Source: Candidatus Latescibacterota bacterium
GTDB lineage: Bacteria > Latescibacterota > UBA2968 > UBA8231
Length of the DNA stretch: 64,000 bases
Reading direction: 5' to 3'
Assembly: GCA_022819745.1 (NCBI GenBank)
Contig: JAJEGS010000048.1
Coordinates: 20,425-84,424, forward strand
The translations under genes and the position numbers were made by a program. Shown here in pieces: positions 25,650 to 32,879 of the stretch (positions are counted from its first letter, which is position 1; each line of letters begins with the position of its first letter). The notes under the pieces are model-generated. The model did no database searches. It worked only from the letters and a program-made list of their open reading frames with translations, and had not been told where the DNA came from.

Positions 25650-25767
25650 CTATAGCAATTCTACATTATCCACCAGATAATCCGCAGATGGACGCAGATG
25701 GACGCAGAATAGTAGAAACAAGACGATCCGCAAATCGAATCGTTCAAGCCTTTCAGGATTGCTATAG
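25650..25767. mobile_element. MITE-like 118-bp element with terminal inverted repeats
   Basis: Bounded by CTATAGCAATTCT (25650-25662) and AGGATTGCTATAG (25755-25767), inverted relative to each other with 12 of 13 matches. The interior carries the CGCAGATGGA repeat. No transposase is encoded. It lies between the SUMF1-like stop and the start of the L-domain-like lipoprotein, and it supplies that gene's immediate upstream sequence. No target-site duplication can be assigned. Confidence 0.6.
25679..25707. repeat. CGCAGATGGA-type repeat, copy 3
   Basis: AATCC followed by two full copies of CGCAGATGGA and a terminal CGCAG, inside the MITE-like element. Confidence 0.65.
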
Positions 25768-25768
25768 G

Positions 25769-26545
25769 TTGATCTGGCCATTGCTCGTCGCGCTGGCAGG
25801 CTGTGGCAAAGATCCAGTAGCACCGGTAGCGCCGATCGTCTTGGAAGAGGGCGTTGTTATTGCGTCGTCGGAAGATATTGCGGCTCTTAGAGAAAGGGGA
25901 GGTGATGCTTACATCATCGACGGCGACTTGCAGATCGTCGGGAGTAGCTTAGTTGCGCTGACGGGTTTGGAAGGGCTGCGGCGCGTCGAGGGGAGCGTCG
26001 AGATTTGGTTTAACGACCGTTTGGAAAGCCTAGCGGGGCTGGAAGGGCTTGAAAGCGTGGGAGCGGGGTTAGGTCCGGCGGATGCATCACCGCCTTTGCC
26101 CACGCCCGCGGCTGGCAAGGCCGCTCACGTGGTGGAAGGACTGTTGATCTTTGAAAACAAGGCCCTGCGCTCGCTCAAAGGGTTGGAAAATCTCGCTTCT
26201 GTCAGCGGGGGCTTGGCACTGGTCCGCAATGAATCGCTTGCGTCCCTGACGGACATGCCGCATCTCGTGGAGATCGAAGGCAGCGTGGACATCTGGTTCA
26301 ACGACGCGCTGCAAAGCCTAGAGGGCCTACATCACTTGGCACGTGTGCGGGACTTTTTGGAGGTCAGTGGCAACGGCGCACTGCAAAGCCTAAACGGGCT
26401 GCGCGGCATCAGCCACGTCGGGATGGATTTGATCATCAGCAACAACGCGTTGCTGCCCCAATCCGAGGTGCGGGCCTTTGCCGAGCGGATGGTAGCTGAG
26501 GGATTTGCGGGGGCGGTGATCGTCGGGGACAATCTGGCCGATTAG
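25769..26545 (+). CDS. Lipoprotein with receptor L-domain-like repeats
   Basis: 258 aa from a TTG at 25769. That start gives a clean lipoprotein signal, LIWPLLVALAGC, with the lipobox LAGC; an earlier in-frame ATG would run through the MITE-like element and add unrelated residues. The mature protein is a series of ~22-24-residue units, e.g. LTGLEGLRRVEGSVEIWFNDRLESL, GLENLASVSGGLALVRN and GLHHLARVRDFLEVSGNGAL, typical of receptor L-domain/leucine-rich beta-helix proteins. A low-complexity insert (DASPPLPTPAAGKAA) interrupts the second unit. Likely a surface adhesin or recognition protein; ligand unknown. Confidence 0.65.
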   Translation: MIWPLLVALAGCGKDPVAPVAPIVLEEGVVIASSEDIAALRERGGDAYIIDGDLQIVGSSLVALTGLEGLRRVEGSVEIWFNDRLESLAGLEGLESVGAGLGPADASPPLPTPAAGKAAHVVEGLLIFENKALRSLKGLENLASVSGGLALVRNESLASLTDMPHLVEIEGSVDIWFNDALQSLEGLHHLARVRDFLEVSGNGALQSLNGLRGISHVGMDLIISNNALLPQSEVRAFAERMVAEGFAGAVIVGDNLAD

Positions 26546-26552
26546 CAGCCCT

Positions 26553-27734
26553 TTACTTCCGCACTAGGCGGATGCGGTGGTTGCGCGTATCGGCGATATA
26601 GAGGTTGTCGTCTGGGTCCAATTCAATCCCATACGGGCGATTGAGTAGGGCGGACTGTGGCGGGCCGCCATCACCCGTATCGCCGGATTTGCCGCACTGG
26701 CCGGCTATGGTGTAGATCGTGCCGTCGAGGTCGATGTAGCGCACGCAGTGGTTGAAGGTGTCGGCGAAAAAGACTCGGCCCTCGGAGTCAGTGCCCACAT
26801 CGCAGGGCCAGTAGAGCGAAACGTCGATGGCCGCAGCCCCTTCGTCGCGCTCGCCGCCGGACATGGGAGGGAAGGCCCCATTGCCGGCGATGGTGGTGAT
26901 GATGCCGGTCGCGTAGTCGATCTTGCGGATGCGGTTGTTGAAGGTGTCGGCGATGTAGAGGTTGCCGAATTCGTCGGTGGCGATGCGGCTGGTCGGCGGG
27001 GCCGCTTGGCCTATAGGAGCGTAGATCCGGGCTTGGTCCGCAGGCCCTCCGTCACCGGAGAAACCCGGTTCGCCGGTGCCAACGACCGTGGAAATCGTGC
27101 CGTCTGTATCGACCATGCGGATGCGCTGGTTTTCTTGGTCGGAGATGTACATGCGTCCGAGCGGGTCAAAAGCGGTAGCGCTTGGCAGGTTGATCGTCGC
27201 TAGGATGGCAGGACCGCCGTCGCCGCTGTAGGTGCGCTCGCCTGTGCCGCAGATCGGCTCGATATAGTCGGTGGCAAAGTCGTAGCGCAGGATCATCGAA
27301 TTGTGCCAAGCCGTGAGTATCAGGCGTCCGAGCGGATCAAAAGCGATGTGGGTCGGATGGTTGAGACCGACCTCGCGCGCCCGGCCGGCCGGTGCGTCGC
27401 CGAGTTCGCCCGTGCCGATCAGGGTGGTGACGCTGTTCTTGGTGTCGTCGCCTCGGTATCGTGGATTCCTCTGTCGCGTCAGGGTGAGGACGCTGGCCTT
27501 GGTGGTGACGCGGACGCGATGGTTGTTCCAGTCGAGGATGTAGAGCCGCCCATCGGGGCCGTAGGTCAGGTCTTGCGGCAGGTAGAAGAGCGCTTGCAGC
27601 AGCGGAGCCTCTTCCGGGCCTTTGCCAGCGTCGCCGGTGCCAGCAAAAGTTTCGATGCGTCCATAGGGGCCGCTAGGGCCAGTGGGCGTTTCTCCGCAGG
27701 CGGACAGGATGAGTAAGAGCGCTAGGTAGATCAT
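26553..27734 (-). CDS. NHL-repeat lipoprotein, copy 1
   Basis: 393 aa. Lipobox LSAC near residue 13. Six or so NHL units form a beta-propeller: PQDLTYGPDGRLYILDWNNHRVR, HIAFDPLGRLILTAWHN, SATAFDPLGRMYISDQENQRIR, RIATDEFGNLYIADTFNNRIR, GVGTDSEGRVFFADTFNHCVR and PYGIELDPDDNLYIADTRNHRIR, separated by GTGEPGFSGDGGPA-type connectors. Tail-to-tail with the L-domain gene (7 bp apart) and overlapping the next NHL gene by 4 bp. An in-frame 60-bp insert (see findings) lies at ~27421-27480. Probably an exported propeller for protein or carbohydrate binding; enzymatic lyase activity is possible but not shown. Confidence 0.85.
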   Translation of the reverse strand: MIYLALLLILSACGETPTGPSGPYGRIETFAGTGDAGKGPEEAPLLQALFYLPQDLTYGPDGRLYILDWNNHRVRVTTKASVLTLTRQRNPRYRGDDTKNSVTTLIGTGELGDAPAGRAREVGLNHPTHIAFDPLGRLILTAWHNSMILRYDFATDYIEPICGTGERTYSGDGGPAILATINLPSATAFDPLGRMYISDQENQRIRMVDTDGTISTVVGTGEPGFSGDGGPADQARIYAPIGQAAPPTSRIATDEFGNLYIADTFNNRIRKIDYATGIITTIAGNGAFPPMSGGERDEGAAAIDVSLYWPCDVGTDSEGRVFFADTFNHCVRYIDLDGTIYTIAGQCGKSGDTGDGGPPQSALLNRPYGIELDPDDNLYIADTRNHRIRLVRK

Positions 27735-28906
27735 GGCAAGATGACGCGGCGGATGCGGTGGTTGTACGTGTCGGCGATATAGAGCCGACCCTGCGGGTCA
27801 AAGTCGAGCCCGGCAGGTCGGTTGAGGGCTGCGTTGCGGGCCGGTCCACCATCGCCGGAAAAGCCTTCCTCGCCGGTGCCAGCAACAGTCTCAAGGATGC
27901 GAGTCGCTAGGTCGAGGGCGCGGATGCGGTGGTTGAATTCGTCGGCAACGTAGAGCCGACCATCGGGACCAAAGGCCAAGTCGCGCGGGTTGTTGAGATC
28001 GGCGCTGAGAGCCGGTCCACCGTCGCCAGTAAACCCGGCCGCACCCGTGCCAGCCACTGTTTCGATTAGGTCGCGGTCAAAGTCAACGCGGCGGATGCGG
28101 TGGTTGAGGGCGTCGGCGATGTAGAGTCGGCCCTGCGGACCAAAAATTAAGCTGCCCGCTGGCGGCGGGTTGGCCCCAGCCGGCATGTGCAACTGGGCGT
28201 CGCGCGGGCTGCCACCATCGCCAGCAAACCCGGCGACGCCGGTGCCGACGACGGTGGTGATAATGCCGTCGGGGTCTATTTTGCGCACTCGCTGATTGCG
28301 CTGATCGAGGATGTACAGCTCGCCATCAGGGCCTAAGACCGTTTGCGGCGGCTGGCTCAGCAACGCGTCGCGAGCCGGTCCGCCGTCGCCGGCAAATCCC
28401 GGACCTGCACCGCAGATGACTTGGACCAGCCCGGTCTGCGGGTCGTAGAGGCGCAGCTTGTGATTGTGCCAAGCCGTCAGCAGCAGGGTGCCGTCGGCCA
28501 GCGGTAGGAGATGGGTCGGGTGGTTGAGGTGGACTTCGGTGCCGGGTGCGCCAGGAGGTACTTGATCGGATTCGTCGTAGGGACCGTCGCCGACGAAGTC
28601 CGTGCCGATGACGGTGACGAGGGTGCCCTCTGGGGTCACGCGGCGCACGCGGTGGTTGTTCCAGTCGAGGAGGTAGGGACCCGAAGGGGTGAAGGTGAGA
28701 TCGACGGGCCAGTAGAGGGTGGAAGCCAGCAGCGGTTGATCGTCGCCGTTGAAACCAGCTTCTCCCGTGCCGGCCCAAGTGCAGATGGTGCCGGGCGCGT
28801 CCGTGCAGAGGGATTGCGGGCTGCTGTCCGGGCCGGTGCTGTTGGAACAAGCCGTCAGCAGCAGTGCGAGGATAAGGGGTATGAATATGAAGCGGTTAGT
28901 GGACAT
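27731..28906 (-). CDS. NHL-repeat lipoprotein, copy 2
   Basis: 391 aa. Lipobox LTAC at about residue 20. Same architecture as its neighbour: LYWPVDLTFTPSGPYLLDWNNHRVRRV, LILPLADGTLLLTAWHNHKLR, ELYILDQRNQRVRKID, GRLYIADALNHRIRRVD, GRLYVADEFNHRIRALD, GRLYIADTYNHRIRRV, joined by GTGAAGFTGDGGPA linkers. The two are adjacent tandem duplicates, and this copy is first in the operon. A 16-bp inverted repeat lies 42 bp upstream. Function in binding or as a scaffold is inferred. Confidence 0.85.
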   Translation of the reverse strand: MSTNRFIFIPLILALLLTACSNSTGPDSSPQSLCTDAPGTICTWAGTGEAGFNGDDQPLLASTLYWPVDLTFTPSGPYLLDWNNHRVRRVTPEGTLVTVIGTDFVGDGPYDESDQVPPGAPGTEVHLNHPTHLLPLADGTLLLTAWHNHKLRLYDPQTGLVQVICGAGPGFAGDGGPARDALLSQPPQTVLGPDGELYILDQRNQRVRKIDPDGIITTVVGTGVAGFAGDGGSPRDAQLHMPAGANPPPAGSLIFGPQGRLYIADALNHRIRRVDFDRDLIETVAGTGAAGFTGDGGPALSADLNNPRDLAFGPDGRLYVADEFNHRIRALDLATRILETVAGTGEEGFSGDGGPARNAALNRPAGLDFDPQGRLYIADTYNHRIRRVILP

Positions 28907-28947
28907 AGTCAGTACGTTGAGCTAAACAGTAAATATATAAAAAAATG

Positions 28948-28963
28948 GATAATGTAAATTATC
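28948..28963. promoter_or_regulatory. Inverted repeat in divergent promoter region
   Basis: GATAAT, GTAA, ATTATC: a perfect 6-bp inverted repeat with 4-bp spacer in the AT-rich gap between the NHL pair (minus) and the OPT/DUF6785-like gene (plus). A candidate regulator-binding site; short enough to be chance. Confidence 0.3.
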
Positions 28964-28985
28964 TATTAAGCAGGGGTGGTATAAC

Positions 28986-30890
28986 GTGACTTTGCGCTCG
29001 GCCGTGCTGGGGATTGTGGTCGTGGTGGCCATTGTCATGGGAGCACCCTATTCGATTTGGATGGTGCGCTCTTCGGAGATTACGTGGTCGTACTTTCCGA
29101 CGAGTGCCGGTTTTTGCTTTGTGGTGGTTCTGCTGGCGAATGCACTGGTGCGGTGGATGCGGCCCACGTGGGCGTTGCGGCCTGCCGAGTTGGCGATCAT
29201 TGTGATTATGGGCTTGGCGGCGACCGGGATTCCGACCTTTATCGTCGGCACCTTGTTGGCGATCATTTCATCGCCGTACTACGGAGCCACCCCAGAAAAC
29301 GATTGGGCGGGCAATATCCATCCCTACTTGCCCGATTGGGTCGTACCTCGCGCCGACGGCGACGCCATGCGCTGGTTCTACGAGGGACTGCCCAAGGGCC
29401 AAGCCCTGCCGTTCGATGCCTGGATCGGGCCGCTGTTTTGGCTGTTGAGCCTGATCCTGACCGTGTACTTCGCCTGCTTTTGCTTGGTGGTGATCTTTCG
29501 CCGCCAGTGGGTCGAGCACGAGCGGCTGGTCTTCCCTTTGATGGAAATGCCGCGATTGCTGATCGACGACGATGGGCGGGCGATTGTGCGCTCCAAGGGG
29601 TTTTGGATTGGCGCGGCGATTCCACTGGGGATGATCCTGTTCAACATTATTGGCTCGTTCTACATCGGCTTTCCCAAAATCAACTTCAACCACGCCGTTA
29701 ATCTGCAACTGAGCCGGGAGTTTCCCACCATCAGTCTGATGCTCTACTTCCCAGTGATCGGCTTTATGTATCTGGTCAGCACCAGCGTCTCGTTCAGCAT
29801 CGTGTTTTTTTATTTAGTAGCCGTAGTGCAAGAGGGGATTACCAACCGCATTGGCTACGACGTGACGCGGCCCGATGCTTTCGTTTGGGGAATGCAGTCG
29901 CTTTCTTGGCAGGCGTGGGGCGGATTTACGGCAATGGTGCTGTTGAGCTTGTGGATGGCGCGGGGGCATTTAGTGGCGGTCGTGCGCCAAGCCTTGGGGG
30001 GACGGCGGACTATAGACGACAGCGAGGAAATGGTTTCCTATCGCACGGCGGTTTGCGGCTTCATGGCCGCGTTGGTCTATATCCTCGGCTGGTTGTGGCG
30101 ATCTGGGATGGATCTGCACATTGCCGCGCTCTTTGTCTTTGGCGTGTTGGTCGCGTACTACGGTATCACGCGGCTGGTGGTGCAGGCCGGGGTCTATTTT
30201 TTGACGCCGCCAGTGGGTGCTCAAGCCTTTGCCTTGGCGATAACCGGCACGAGTATCGGCGGGCACAATTTAGTGGCGCTGGGGGTTTCCTATACTTGGT
30301 TCGGGGATGTGCAATCGCTTTTTATGCCGGCGGCGGCGCACGGCGCACGGCTTGGGGAATTGTACCGGGTTCGCCGGTCGATGGCCTTGGCGCTGGGCAT
30401 TGCTGCGGTGGTGGGCTTCACTACTTGTCTCTATTTCGTCCTCTCGCTGTGCTACAAATACGGCGCGGGCAATTTTGGCTCTTGGTACTTTATCGCTGGC
30501 GGTGGTGCCGGGGGTATGGCATACAACGGGGTGATCCGCCATTTCAACGATCCTTGGCCGACCGACTGGAACAAGCTGTCTTACTTTGGGATCGGGATGG
30601 TGGTGTACTCAATTTTAGCTTTTCTCCAGTATCGATTGCACTGGTGGCCGCTGCATCCGGTGGGTATTGCAGTAGCCCCGCTGTGGATGACGCGACTTAT
30701 TGCGTTTTCGGTCTTTCTGGCTTGGGTGGCCAAGAGCGCGATTATGCGCTATGGGGGGATTGCGGCCTATCGCCAGGCGCGGCCGTTTTTTATGGGGCTG
30801 ATTGCCGGGTATTTTTTGGGAATTGGGCTGTCGTATTTGGTGGATATTTTCTGGTTCATGGGCGAGGGGCACGCTTATTTTCATGGGTAA
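28986..30890 (+). CDS. DUF6785/DUF6784-like polytopic membrane protein
   Basis: 634 aa, GTG start with AGGGGTGG ~8 nt upstream. The first helix is VVVVAIVMGAPYSIWMV; about 13-14 helices follow. Features seen in this family: ALRPAELAIIVIMGLAATGIP, HPYLPDWVVPRADGDAMRWFYEGLPKG, VEHERLVFPLMEMPRLL, QAWGGFTAMVLLSLWMARGHL and LGELYRVRRSMALAL. These are typical of DUF6785/DUF6784 proteins from Planctomycetes and related phyla, distantly OPT-like. Transported molecule unknown. Divergent from the NHL pair. Confidence 0.75.
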   Translation: MTLRSAVLGIVVVVAIVMGAPYSIWMVRSSEITWSYFPTSAGFCFVVVLLANALVRWMRPTWALRPAELAIIVIMGLAATGIPTFIVGTLLAIISSPYYGATPENDWAGNIHPYLPDWVVPRADGDAMRWFYEGLPKGQALPFDAWIGPLFWLLSLILTVYFACFCLVVIFRRQWVEHERLVFPLMEMPRLLIDDDGRAIVRSKGFWIGAAIPLGMILFNIIGSFYIGFPKINFNHAVNLQLSREFPTISLMLYFPVIGFMYLVSTSVSFSIVFFYLVAVVQEGITNRIGYDVTRPDAFVWGMQSLSWQAWGGFTAMVLLSLWMARGHLVAVVRQALGGRRTIDDSEEMVSYRTAVCGFMAALVYILGWLWRSGMDLHIAALFVFGVLVAYYGITRLVVQAGVYFLTPPVGAQAFALAITGTSIGGHNLVALGVSYTWFGDVQSLFMPAAAHGARLGELYRVRRSMALALGIAAVVGFTTCLYFVLSLCYKYGAGNFGSWYFIAGGGAGGMAYNGVIRHFNDPWPTDWNKLSYFGIGMVVYSILAFLQYRLHWWPLHPVGIAVAPLWMTRLIAFSVFLAWVAKSAIMRYGGIAAYRQARPFFMGLIAGYFLGIGLSYLVDIFWFMGEGHAYFHG

Positions 30891-30912
30891 GTGGTGCCCG
30901 GCGATGGCGTAT

Positions 30913-30950
30913 CTTAAGGCCGTTTGCTCTGCCGCTACTAAACGGTTAAG
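30913..30950. other. Inverted repeat after the DUF6785-like gene
   Basis: CTTAA-gg-CCGTTT pairs with AAACGG-TTAAG across a 14-nt loop, 23 bp after the stop. No T-tract follows, so it may stabilise the mRNA or mark an operator rather than terminate. Confidence 0.35.
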
Positions 30951-31010
30951 CTAAAAGTATCGAAGCGGAACGGTTCTTTGCTCACCCTAAAGTAGCCAAA
31001 GGAAATACCC

Positions 31011-31250
31011 ATGGCACTAAGAGATGAGTTCCAATACTACTTGGACCACCAAGCAGAGCTAGCCGCTCAGTACGAGGGCAAGGTGATCGTCATCAAAGAT
31101 CACCGCGTCATCGGGGTGTACTCCAGCGAGATAGAGGCGATACGGCAGACAACAAAGGAACATGCGCTTGGCACTTTCCTAGTACAGCCGTGCTCTTCAG
31201 ATCCAGAAAGTACGCTACAGACCTACCACTCGCGTATATGCTTCTCATAG
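31011..31250 (+). CDS. Small protein preceding a retropepsin-like gene
   Basis: 79 aa, RBS AAAGGA 9 nt upstream. The core YLDHQAELAAQYEGKVIVIKDHRVIGVYSSEIEAI..A looks like the DUF5678-type 'kept-current' small proteins (a helix, a VVI strand, a VIGVYSS strand, a helix). The following gene begins at the very next base after its stop (TAG then ATG), so the two are co-translated. Such small proteins recur beside retropepsin-like genes, possibly as partner or substrate. Family from memory; function not established. Confidence 0.6.
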   Translation: MALRDEFQYYLDHQAELAAQYEGKVIVIKDHRVIGVYSSEIEAIRQTTKEHALGTFLVQPCSSDPESTLQTYHSRICFS

Positions 31251-31754
31251 ATGACTGAGAATATCGCGCAGGGTACGTTCACCTATGTCGCCCGGGGGAT
31301 TGCATCCGTTCTCATCACTCCGGTTTTCATCTGTGCCGCCTATGATCCCCAAGGCGAGGACAAATCGACTTTCCGCGAGTACAGTGCTATCTGGGATACA
31401 GGCGCAACAAAGACGATGGTTACGAAGCACCTAGCTGAGGGCTGTGGGCTGGTACCCACAGCCCAATCCCGCGTACAAGGGGTGTTCGGGTCACAGGTAG
31501 TCAACGGCTATCTAGTAAATATCGTACTCCCCACACAACATCCGAATCGTGACCAGAAGAATGTCGCTATACAGCACCTCTCAGTTCTTGAGGCCCCAGC
31601 TCTAACAGGAGGCCACAATGTACTGATCGGAATGGACATCATCAGCAAAGGCGATTTTGCGATCAGCAACTACCGAGGACGTACTATGTTCACCTACCGC
31701 ATACCATCACGGGGCGATATTGACTTCGGGAGATTGGCACCGTTTGTCAGTTGA
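31251..31754 (+). CDS. Retropepsin-like aspartyl protease-fold protein
   Basis: 167 aa. Catalytic-type motif at residues ~47-51: YSAIWDTGATKTMVT, the Asp-Thr-Gly-Ala of retropepsins, and a second landmark NVLIGMDIISKGDFAISN, which matches the downstream hydrophobic-Gly motif of bacterial retropepsin-like proteins. Single-domain retropepsins work as dimers. It starts right after the small protein's stop codon. The DTGA triad is intact, so it may be proteolytically active; the substrate is unknown, perhaps the partner encoded just upstream. No signal peptide, so likely cytoplasmic. Confidence 0.72.
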   Translation: MTENIAQGTFTYVARGIASVLITPVFICAAYDPQGEDKSTFREYSAIWDTGATKTMVTKHLAEGCGLVPTAQSRVQGVFGSQVVNGYLVNIVLPTQHPNRDQKNVAIQHLSVLEAPALTGGHNVLIGMDIISKGDFAISNYRGRTMFTYRIPSRGDIDFGRLAPFVS

Positions 31755-31868
31755 GCAGCTATAACTTCTGTTGGCACAATAGAGGTCCCCATCGCTCCAT
31801 CAGTCGTGGAAACCGACTGTTTGAATCGCCCAGCCCGTTGTCCATCACCGAAACCTGCGCCAGCAATC

Positions 31869-32462
31869 CTAGTTAAAAGCGTCTCTTTTATCGTTTCCGT
31901 GGTCTTGTCTCCAACAGATCCCTTGGACATCAGTAAAATCCATACGAAATCCGTATTTTTCCATGTCAGGATTCCAATCATCCGCAACAAACGCCTTGAT
32001 TTGGACTAACCGAATCCAGAAACCACAACATTCGTTCAGATATCGAACAGCTTTTACAAGTTGGGGTTTGAAGTCCTCGTCCATGATTATCCCGCTCTTC
32101 GGCAGAATACGAACTTTTTTGTTTTTAATGTCATTGGTCTCAAGAAACCGAGGTAGTATTCCACCATCGTCTCGGATATAGAGAATATCAATTCGTTGCT
32201 TTTCATCTCCTAGCCCGAATTCGACTCCTACCAGCGCGTAGTTCTTCGCGGGAAAATCTGACCACATATCGCCTTTGCGAATAACCTGTCTAAGATCCTC
32301 GTTTTCTTGCCAGCCAAGGTCCTTTTTGAGGCTGATGCGGCGTTTCATGCGGGCGTACTCCTTGTCGCTCAAGGCCGATGGCTGGAGCCCAAACGTAAAG
32401 CGGTCAGAGAACATCTTTGGGTCTTTGATGAAGTAGAGCGATTTTACGAGTTGTGACTTCAC
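31869..32462 (-). CDS. Unknown protein, possibly PD-(D/E)XK-nuclease-related, next to a HicB-like gene
   Basis: 197 aa, GTG start with GAGGAG about 6 nt upstream. The segment ALVGVEFGLGDEKQRIDILYIRDDGGILPRFLE recalls the nuclease core RIDLLYIRDDGALLPCELK of PD-(D/E)XK-type proteins, keeping the Asp and a Glu, but the usual E-x-K reads F-L-E-T-N. A later QLVKAVRYLNECCGF helix is similar to the following helix. So it may be an inactive or divergent nuclease. It follows the HicB-like gene by 12 bp in the same direction, suggesting a two-gene operon, possibly a toxin-antitoxin-like pair with a non-HicA partner. Not confidently assigned. Confidence 0.4.
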   Translation of the reverse strand: MKSQLVKSLYFIKDPKMFSDRFTFGLQPSALSDKEYARMKRRISLKKDLGWQENEDLRQVIRKGDMWSDFPAKNYALVGVEFGLGDEKQRIDILYIRDDGGILPRFLETNDIKNKKVRILPKSGIIMDEDFKPQLVKAVRYLNECCGFWIRLVQIKAFVADDWNPDMEKYGFRMDFTDVQGICWRQDHGNDKRDAFN

Positions 32463-32474
32463 GATTTCTCCTCA

Positions 32475-32708
32475 CTATATGTAAGGATTAGGCTTCCCAC
32501 TGTAGCTACGGTCCGCTATTGGCTCCGGTACGGCTTCTCCAGTGGAGCGCATGTCTGCGAGACACTCGCGCACAAGGCGCTGGATGCCGGACAACGCTAC
32601 AGCAGGCGTAGGCGCTAGCCAACTTAACGATGGGAATTCAGCGCATAGACCCACATGTTCATTGTCTTCAGCCGACCACATGATGAGGTAGGTGTAGTGG
32701 TCATTCAT
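32475..32708 (-). CDS. HicB-like antitoxin, apparently without C-terminal DNA-binding domain
   Basis: 77 aa from the ATG at 32708, preceded by GGAGGA at 8 nt; an earlier ATG would add a tail with no match to the family. The sequence YLIMWSAEDNEHVGLCAEFPSLSWLAPTPAVALSGIQRLVRECLADMRSTGEAVPEPI is a HicB-type partial RNase-H fold (ExxxVxxxPxL..W..T...AL). Family members usually continue past RYSGK into a ribbon-helix-helix; here the protein ends at SGKPNPYI, so DNA binding is probably lost. No HicA-like gene is adjacent. Confidence 0.7.
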   Translation of the reverse strand: MNDHYTYLIMWSAEDNEHVGLCAEFPSLSWLAPTPAVALSGIQRLVRECLADMRSTGEAVPEPIADRSYSGKPNPYI

Positions 32709-32879
32709 TAAATATGTCCTCCAAACAGAAATACGGTACTGTAAGATAGAAAGCAAAAGCAACTCCTCGTCGAGTCGCGATCACGGGTTAGGGCTACCCC
32801 GCCTCCCGCGCTTGAACCTCCCTCGCCGATGCCCTATCTTGACAGCCGCTCGTCCCATTCTATAGACAAAGCAGATTTC

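Noticed and set aside
25613..25768. N-terminal extension of the L-domain lipoprotein through the MITE-like element
   Set aside because: The added residues are not part of the lipoprotein signal and overlap the element; a TTG at 25769 gives a clean lipobox.
31694..31990. A second minus-strand reading frame overlapping the nuclease-like gene's 3' end
   Set aside because: It overlaps the real gene in another frame, has no ribosome-binding site and no recognisable motif; no frameshift is needed.
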